Position numbers and translations under genes: made by a program
Shown: positions 53,659-59,109 of the stretch, in pieces
Numbering within the stretch: the first letter of the stretch is position 1
Layout: each line of letters starts with the position of its first letter
Assembly (NCBI GenBank): GCA_947480015.1
Contig: CANKBS010000022.1
Coordinates: forward strand, 1 to 59,109
DNA: 59,109 bases
From: Sphingobacteriaceae bacterium
GTDB taxonomy: Bacteria > Bacteroidota > Bacteroidia > B-17B0 > Aurantibacillaceae
Reading direction: 5' to 3'
The notes under the pieces: generated by a model
The model's input: the letters and a program-made list of their open reading frames with translations, nothing else
Database searches by the model: none
Told to the model about the DNA's origin: nothing

Positions 53659-56193
53659 TTGGGGTTTAGTCCTAAGGAAATTTACGCAAATCCTTTAATA
53701 ATTCGGGATCAAATTTATAAGGACGATCAAAAGTATATTATTACCAGTAAAAAGGATTTTTTAAAGTTGTCAAAGAATAATCATGAAAGTAAAGCGCTAG
53801 TTAGATTTATAAACAAAAAAAAACAAAACAAATATCTTGAAATAATTGCTAATCCTGTTTACGATTCAAATTCCAATATGACGGGAATTATTGGAAGCAT
53901 ACGCGATGTTACCAAAAGAAAAGAAACAGAGGAATTATTAATTGAAACCAAAAACAAATTTGATCTCATCACTAATAACGGCAATGATATTATTGCGTTT
54001 TATACCTATTACCCGGTTGAGAAATACCTTTATGTAAGTCCAAATATTAAGAAGATACTAGGATTTGATAATAAGGAATTATTATTAGATGATGATTTTT
54101 TCACAAAACGATTAGTGAGTAATAAGGAAGAGTTTTTAAAATCCGAAAAATTAATTAGGGGCTTTCAGAAAAACGATATAGTCAAAAACCACCACTTCTC
54201 ATTTAAGATTTTAAATAAATCGGGAGAAGATGTTTGGCTGGAGAACAACCTCGTGCCAATTACTAATTCGGAAGGAAAAATAGAGTTTTTCATTAACATC
54301 TTACGCGACATAACCGAGCAGAAAGAGGCGGACATAGAAATAGAAAATCAATACATCAACTACAGAAACCTTCTGGATAATTCACCTGTGGCTTACGTTA
54401 TACACGATCACGGCACGTGTTTATACGTAAATAACGCTTTACTTAAGTTATTAAAATTAAAAAGTAAAGCTCAGATTTTAGGGAAGTTTACACTGGATTT
54501 TTTTGTTGAAAACGACAGAAAAACAGGTCTTCAAAGAATTCAGGAGGTGTATAAGAATAAAAACGCTAAAAGGAAATTTCATAATTATACCGTTCGCGAT
54601 CAGGAGGGAAACTTAGTGGAGGTAGAAATAAAATCGGTTTCTATTAAGTTTAACGACAAAGACTGCGTTTTGTCGTTGGTAAATAATTTAAGCGAGCAGC
54701 GGTTAAGGGAAAAGGAAAAGTTACGGGTTTTACTTACCGAATCAGATAATATTCAATTACAAAAAGAAATTAAAGAAAGACAGGAAGCTGAAAAAAGTTT
54801 AACTGAAAAAACCGCGCATTTAAGTTCTATTTTTGAAAGCTCTACCCACCTCATTTGGACCGTTAACAGTCATTTACAGCTTACCTCCTTTAATCAAAAT
54901 TTTCACAATATTGTTAAATTGCAACATGGGATTAGTGTAAAGCCCGGGCATGTTATTGACGAACATTTATTAAAAAACCGGGAGGAATACGTTAGTTTCT
55001 GGTACCCAAAATATGCCGAAGCCTTTAAAGGAAATAAATTAGAATTTGAAAAAGAAGATTTTAATGAGGGCATGGTTTATCGGAAAATTTTCATAAACCC
55101 GATATACAATAAAAATAGAACCATCAGGGAAATAAGCTGTATTGCAAATGATATAACTGATTCTAAGATTTATGAACAAAAGCTGTTAAGTCAAACCGGA
55201 AAACTAAGTGCGATTTTCGACAGCAGCCACCATTATATTTGGACGATAAACAGGGAGGAAAAATTAACCTCCTTTAATAAAAACTATTATGATTTGATAA
55301 CTGCGCTTTATAATACGAAGCCTTTTGTTGGACTTGTTTTAAATCGCGGCGTATTATCAAACGATGTTGAGTATACGGGGCTCTTGCAGTTTCATTACGA
55401 CAAGGCCTTTAATGGTCTAGCCACTAATTTTGAAATAGAAACAAATGATAAGGATTATAAGAAGGTATATTTGGAAATATTTTTAAATCCAATTTATGAG
55501 AATGGTAAAGTGGTTGAAGTCAGCGGGATTGCCCATAACATAACCGACAAAAAACACGTGCAACAACGTATGGAGATTTCATTAAAGGAAAAGGAAATCT
55601 TGTTGAAAGAAGTTCATCATCGCGTAAAGAATAACATGCAAGTAATTAGCAGTATTTTAAATTTACAGTCATCATATGTTTCAGATGAATACGCCTTAAC
55701 CTTATTAAAAGAAAGCCAGAATAGGATAAAAACAATGGCTTACATTCATGAGAGTTTGTATCAGAACAAATCATTTACTTCGGTTGATTTTTCTGATTAT
55801 GTTTATACGCTAGTTAATAATATTGTACAATCTTACGCCGCTTCAAGCGATAAAATTAAACTGGAGTTGGATATAGAAAAGGTAAGCCTGTCGCTTGACA
55901 GCTCCATACCGGCCGGCCTGATCATTAACGAAATCATTACTAACGCCATCAAGCATGCGTTTCCGGGCGACAGAAAAGGGGTGATTACTTTTAATTTAAG
56001 ATGCGAAAATAATTTTGTAATTTTAGAGTTGAAGGACAACGGCGTAGGCTTTGCTTCCGGTATCGATTTTGAAAACAGCCACACGCTGGGCTTACAACTG
56101 GTTAATACCTTGGTTGAACAAATTGAAGGCAAACTAAAATTTAAGTCAGATAAGGGCAACGGCACGGAAGTGTTAATTACTTTTAAAATGTAA
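53659..56193 (+). CDS. C-terminal part of the split sensor histidine kinase (PAS domains, HisKA_2, HATPase)
   Basis: The frame is open for 844 codons with no further lesion. It holds the rest of the second PAS domain and four more (DVTKRKETEE, DITEQKEADIE, NDITDSKIYEQ and HNITDKKHVQ mark their ends). A HisKA_2 domain follows (KEVHHRVKNNMQVISSILNLQS, phospho-accepting His at about 55615-55635), then an ATPase domain with NEIITNAIKHAFPGD and DNGVGF. This is a cytoplasmic, soluble-looking kinase with no membrane helix. TTG 53659 is only the first start in this frame; the protein's real start is probably 53162. Confidence 0.88.
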   Translation: MGFSPKEIYANPLIIRDQIYKDDQKYIITSKKDFLKLSKNNHESKALVRFINKKKQNKYLEIIANPVYDSNSNMTGIIGSIRDVTKRKETEELLIETKNKFDLITNNGNDIIAFYTYYPVEKYLYVSPNIKKILGFDNKELLLDDDFFTKRLVSNKEEFLKSEKLIRGFQKNDIVKNHHFSFKILNKSGEDVWLENNLVPITNSEGKIEFFINILRDITEQKEADIEIENQYINYRNLLDNSPVAYVIHDHGTCLYVNNALLKLLKLKSKAQILGKFTLDFFVENDRKTGLQRIQEVYKNKNAKRKFHNYTVRDQEGNLVEVEIKSVSIKFNDKDCVLSLVNNLSEQRLREKEKLRVLLTESDNIQLQKEIKERQEAEKSLTEKTAHLSSIFESSTHLIWTVNSHLQLTSFNQNFHNIVKLQHGISVKPGHVIDEHLLKNREEYVSFWYPKYAEAFKGNKLEFEKEDFNEGMVYRKIFINPIYNKNRTIREISCIANDITDSKIYEQKLLSQTGKLSAIFDSSHHYIWTINREEKLTSFNKNYYDLITALYNTKPFVGLVLNRGVLSNDVEYTGLLQFHYDKAFNGLATNFEIETNDKDYKKVYLEIFLNPIYENGKVVEVSGIAHNITDKKHVQQRMEISLKEKEILLKEVHHRVKNNMQVISSILNLQSSYVSDEYALTLLKESQNRIKTMAYIHESLYQNKSFTSVDFSDYVYTLVNNIVQSYAASSDKIKLELDIEKVSLSLDSSIPAGLIINEIITNAIKHAFPGDRKGVITFNLRCENNFVILELKDNGVGFASGIDFENSHTLGLQLVNTLVEQIEGKLKFKSDKGNGTEVLITFKM

Positions 56194-56201
56194 TTTTTAT
56201 T

Positions 56202-56960
56202 ATGGAAAAATTAAACATATTTATTGTTGAGGACGAAAGTATCGTTGCAAAAGACATTCAGAATAGCCTTACAAAATTGGGCTATCATGTTGTAGGATTT
56301 GCCAATAACGGGCCGGACGCGATTGAAAAAATAACAGAAACAATGCCAGATCTGATATTAATGGATATTATGATTAAAGGAGGTTTAACCGGAATAGAAG
56401 TAAGTGAAAAAATCAGGGAAAAAATGAACATACCCGTGATTTTTTTAACCGCATATGCCGATGAGGCTACGCTTTCGCGGGCTAAAATAACTGAGCCTTA
56501 TGGTTATATTTTAAAACCGTTTAAAGAAATTGATTTGCACTCAACCATTGAAATGGCGGCATATAAACACCAGAAAGATGCAGAGTTATTAAAAGAACGC
56601 GATTTTTTATATTCTTTGGTTGAGAATAAAGACGATAAAAGCAAAGATATTTTATTTGTGAAATCGAATAGTCGCCTGGTTAAGGTGTACCTTAAAGATA
56701 TTTATTATGTAGAAGCATTAAAAGACTATGTCATAATTAATACTGAGTTTGCCCGCTACACCGTTCACAGCACCATGAAAGATCTTGATAAAAAGCTGGG
56801 AAATACAGAGTTTGCGAGAATTCATCGCTCATTCATCGCCCGACTTGATAAAATTCAAAGTATCGACAATCAAAATGTTGTACTTGAAAACGAAAAAAAG
56901 GTTATTCCGGTTGGCGGCTCTTACAGAGAAGAATTGATGCAGAAATTAAATCTACTATAA
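56202..56960 (+). CDS. LytTR-family response regulator
   Basis: The 252-residue protein has a receiver domain (acidic pocket IVEDES, phospho-acceptor Asp55 in LILMDIMIKGG, Thr in FLTAYADEA, Lys in YILKPF) and a LytTR DNA-binding domain at about 150-250 (VYYVEALKDYVIINT, RIHRSFIARLDKI, VIPVGGSYREELM). It lies nine bases after the kinase stop. The receiver is of the type paired with HisKA_2 kinases, so kinase and regulator are cognate by position and class. Targets cannot be read here. Confidence 0.95.
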   Translation: MEKLNIFIVEDESIVAKDIQNSLTKLGYHVVGFANNGPDAIEKITETMPDLILMDIMIKGGLTGIEVSEKIREKMNIPVIFLTAYADEATLSRAKITEPYGYILKPFKEIDLHSTIEMAAYKHQKDAELLKERDFLYSLVENKDDKSKDILFVKSNSRLVKVYLKDIYYVEALKDYVIINTEFARYTVHSTMKDLDKKLGNTEFARIHRSFIARLDKIQSIDNQNVVLENEKKVIPVGGSYREELMQKLNLL

Positions 56961-57016
56961 ATCCTATATTTTTAGAATAACTAAGTTATTAAAACGTTAC
57001 TGTTTTAATTTTTCGA

Positions 57017-58399
57017 ATGTCAAAAACAAAAAGCACATATTTCTGTCAAAATTGTGGCGCTCAATCAGGCAAGTGGATAGGGAATTGTCCGAGCTGTGGG
57101 GAATGGAATACCTATGTGGAAGAGGTGATCAAAAAAGAAACCAAAAACGATCGGCTTCAGTTGTTTACCTCAAAAAAAGACACGAAAAAAACAGCAAACA
57201 CATCTGTTTTATTGCAGGATGTGGGATTACAGGATTTTCCAAGAATAGCGGTTCCCGGTAAAGAATTAACCCGCGTGCTGGGTGGCGGCATTGTGCCGGG
57301 AAGCCTTGTTTTATTTGGTGGCGAACCGGGCATCGGGAAATCGACCTTAATGTTACAATTGGCGTTGCGTTTAAAAAACTTAAAAATTTTATACGTAAGT
57401 GGCGAGGAAAGTGAGCAGCAAATTAAAATGCGGGCCGAGCGCATTGGCATTACCACCGATACTTGCTTTATTTTACAGGAAACGAATACACAAAACATTT
57501 TTCAGCAGATAGCGGTCATTGAACCACAATTGGTGATTCTTGATTCAATTCAAACCTTGTACACAAGTTATGTCGACAGCAGTCCGGGCAGCGTTAGCCA
57601 AGTAAGAGAGTGCGCGGCTGAGTTTTTGCGCTTTGCAAAGGAAACCAACACGCCCGTTTTTATGATAGGCCATATAACGAAGGAGGGCAGCTTAGCGGGC
57701 CCAAAAGTATTGGAGCACATGGTTGACACGGTTCTGCAGTTTGAAGGCGACAGGAACCATATTTATCGCCTTTTAAGAGCTACCAAAAATCGTTTTGGTA
57801 ATACGAACGAAATGGGTATTTATGAAATGAACGGTGACGGGCTCAGAGAAGTTACAAATCCTTCAGAAATATTAATTACAAACAGAGAGAATGCAACAAG
57901 TGGTGTAGCAATTTCGGCTACCATGGAAGGCAATAGACCGATGCTAATTGAAACTCAAGCTTTGGTGAGTAGCGCTGCTTACGGTACACCACAACGATCC
58001 TCAACGGGCTTTGATTTAAGAAGATTAAATATGTTATTGGCGGTTTTGGAAAAACGCTGTGGTTTTAAACTGGGGATAAAAGACGTGTTTATTAATATTG
58101 CAGGGGGTATACGCGTAGAAGATCCAGGAATTGACCTGGCCCTGGTGTGCGCCATATTAAGCAGTAACGAAGACTTGCCCATACCTCAAACGGTTTGTTT
58201 TGCTGCAGAAGTAGGATTAACCGGAGAAATAAGGCCGGTAAACAGAATAGAACAAAGAATTTCGGAGGCTCAAAAACTTGGCTTCGAAAAAATATTCATA
58301 TCATCCTTTAATTTAAAGGGGCTTAACCAGAAGAATTTTAAGATTGGAATTATTGCGGTTTCGAAAATGGAAGAAGCCTTTAGTCAACTGTTTGGCTAA
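57017..58399 (+). CDS. radA: DNA repair protein RadA
   Basis: The 460-residue protein begins with a four-cysteine zinc finger (Cys10, 13, 24, 27 in CQNC...CPSC), then Walker A GGEPGIGKST, the RadA-specific KNRFGNTNE motif, and a C-terminal Lon-protease-like domain (IAGGIRVEDPGIDLALVCAILSS). RadA drives branch migration during recombinational repair. The gene starts 57 bases after the LytTR regulator and is probably independent. Confidence 0.97.
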   Translation: MSKTKSTYFCQNCGAQSGKWIGNCPSCGEWNTYVEEVIKKETKNDRLQLFTSKKDTKKTANTSVLLQDVGLQDFPRIAVPGKELTRVLGGGIVPGSLVLFGGEPGIGKSTLMLQLALRLKNLKILYVSGEESEQQIKMRAERIGITTDTCFILQETNTQNIFQQIAVIEPQLVILDSIQTLYTSYVDSSPGSVSQVRECAAEFLRFAKETNTPVFMIGHITKEGSLAGPKVLEHMVDTVLQFEGDRNHIYRLLRATKNRFGNTNEMGIYEMNGDGLREVTNPSEILITNRENATSGVAISATMEGNRPMLIETQALVSSAAYGTPQRSSTGFDLRRLNMLLAVLEKRCGFKLGIKDVFINIAGGIRVEDPGIDLALVCAILSSNEDLPIPQTVCFAAEVGLTGEIRPVNRIEQRISEAQKLGFEKIFISSFNLKGLNQKNFKIGIIAVSKMEEAFSQLFG

Positions 58400-58404
58400 A
58401 ACAC

Positions 58405-58820
58405 TCATTGGGTTTTTGACCCGTATAATAAAGACAATGTTAAATCCTCGCCCTTAAGAAACGCCACGGCCTTATGATCTAATAAAACCAAGAAATTTTC
58501 ACACGTTTTGGTTTGAATGGCGCATGGGCCTAAGAATCAAGAATAAAAAGCTTATCATAATAGGTTGAAAACATAATAACTTTTATCTCAGGGTATTTTG
58601 ACTTTATTTTCGGGAGAGCAACGAGGCCACTCATTACAGGCATATTAATATCCAAAATAATAATGTCAGGTTTTGAACATTCTAATTTATCCAAGAGTTC
58701 TTGTCCGTTTTCAGCACCAAATAGAACATTTATGTTATCTAAGAGTTTAAGACCATCGATAAGACTTTCACGGAACAACTTATGGTCTTCTGCTATGCAG
58801 ACTTTAATACAGGTATCCAT
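58405..58820 (-). pseudogene. Frameshifted, HTH-less NarL-type response regulator
   Basis: ATG 58820 opens a receiver domain (CIKVCIAEDHKLFRESLIDGL, LDINMPVMSGLVALPKIK, VIMFSTYYDKL), which stops at 58530 shortly after the switch-Thr segment. In another frame the C-terminal part of a receiver continues (LGPCAIQTKTCENFLVLLDHKAVAFLKGEDL, with Lys at the conserved position) to TGA at 58405-58407. The DNA-binding LuxR-type domain that normally follows is missing. The gene is thus broken by a frameshift near 58545 and truncated, just beside radA. Confidence 0.65.
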
Positions 58821-58980
58821 TTTTTGGGAAGACGAAGGAGAGGAAATATTGATATAATGAATTCTAAGTAGGGTTAAGTTTGAACTTTTCAAAGTTTACC
58901 TTTTCATAAACACATAGCTTTTGATATAAGCTATTTTCAAGATTAGTTAAATATGAGTCTATTGGAAATTCCACTATAAC

Positions 58981-59076
58981 AGCCCCCATTTGACCGCTTA
59001 AAATAGCCCTCACTTGACCGGAGCAAACAGCCCCCACAAGATCGGAGTAAAGGGCCCCCACCTTTTTGGTATAATC
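58981..59076 (-). repeat. 24-bp tandem repeats resembling an IS21-family terminus
   Basis: Three 24-base units (58981-59004, 59005-59028, 59029-59052) and part of a fourth (59053-59076) share a GGGGGC / CGGTCAA-like core on the minus strand; they encode 8-residue peptides such as GAVCSGQV in frame. Multiple short tandem repeats of this kind mark the ends of IS21-family elements, where IstA binds. No transposase is within the window, so the element, if present, lies beyond 59.1 kb or is gone. Confidence 0.5.
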
Positions 59077-59109
59077 CTTACTGTTTTTCGTGTTTGATTT
59101 AACGGTTTC

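Noticed and set aside
53640-53665. Programmed frameshift in the histidine kinase
   Set aside because: No slippery heptamer (X XXY YYZ) or downstream stem-loop is seen; TCCTGA fits a simple base loss better.
58864-59061. 65-codon minus-strand ORF with GAVCSGQ repeats
   Set aside because: The repeats come from the 24-bp tandem DNA units being a multiple of three; not a real protein.

Overview
The window is chromosomal DNA from a low-GC member of the Bacteroidota (class not resolved). Support for this: two proteins ending in type IX secretion (T9SS) sorting domains, a PorE-like TPR/beta-propeller/OmpA protein, a short primary sigma factor (about 289 aa), DUF4296, DUF4412, head-GIN (DUF2807) and 'asparagine synthetase B'-type secreted proteins, and several promoters carrying the Bacteroidota -7 element TAnnTTTG. 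Most of the window is housekeeping and envelope genes. No prophage, CRISPR array or complete insertion sequence was seen.

Layout. 1-4.2 kb: the N-terminus of a probable sensor kinase, a large AsmA-like protein, a decayed stretch, a DUF2807 lipoprotein and tRNA-Arg(TCT). 4.3-11 kb: a GT2 glycosyltransferase fused to a degenerate initiating-transferase module, two DsbD-type proteins, ferritin, a DivIC/FtsB protein, a YafK/DpaA-like protein, a DUF4296 lipoprotein and the tail of a serine recombinase lying against the 3' end of glmS. 11.6-25 kb: glmS, a 23S-type pseudouridine synthase with a repetitive basic arm, YraN, DUF4412, an SRPBCC/SDR/flavin-reductase cluster, a holin-like membrane protein, an 'AsnB-like' secreted protein, a MORN/YwqK-repeat protein and lepA. 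25-34 kb: T9SS cargo, hrpB, a PNGase F-like LamG protein, a haem/copper lipoprotein, DUF420 and a dead DUF4412 gene. 34.9-45.7 kb: an LTA-synthase-like sulfatase overlapping recN, rpoD, a secreted CHAT-TPR protease, a TPR protein and the PorE-like protein. 45.7-47.1 kb: a 1.35 kb gene-free region. 47-51 kb: methyltransferase, mnmG, a thioredoxin-fold protein and rpiB. 51.5-59.1 kb: a second MORN protein, a frameshifted multi-PAS histidine kinase, its LytTR regulator, radA, a wrecked response regulator and 24-bp tandem repeats like an IS21 end.

The strongest unexpected signal is a cluster of ParB-binding parS sites at 46.5-48.0 kb: two perfect 16-mers and two near matches. It lies in and beside the large gene-free region next to mnmG, together with weak DnaA-box-like sequences. 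This is probably the centromere-like part of the chromosome and perhaps close to oriC, although the neighbouring genes point towards the gap rather than away from it.

A second theme is gene decay and odd starts. There are frameshifts in the histidine kinase (one base), the DUF4412 gene (at least three lesions) and the NarL-type regulator, and a recombinase reduced to its tail. At least three genes have homology or signal peptides that begin at ATC or CTG where ATG is expected. These could be real biology or consensus errors, and raw reads would decide.
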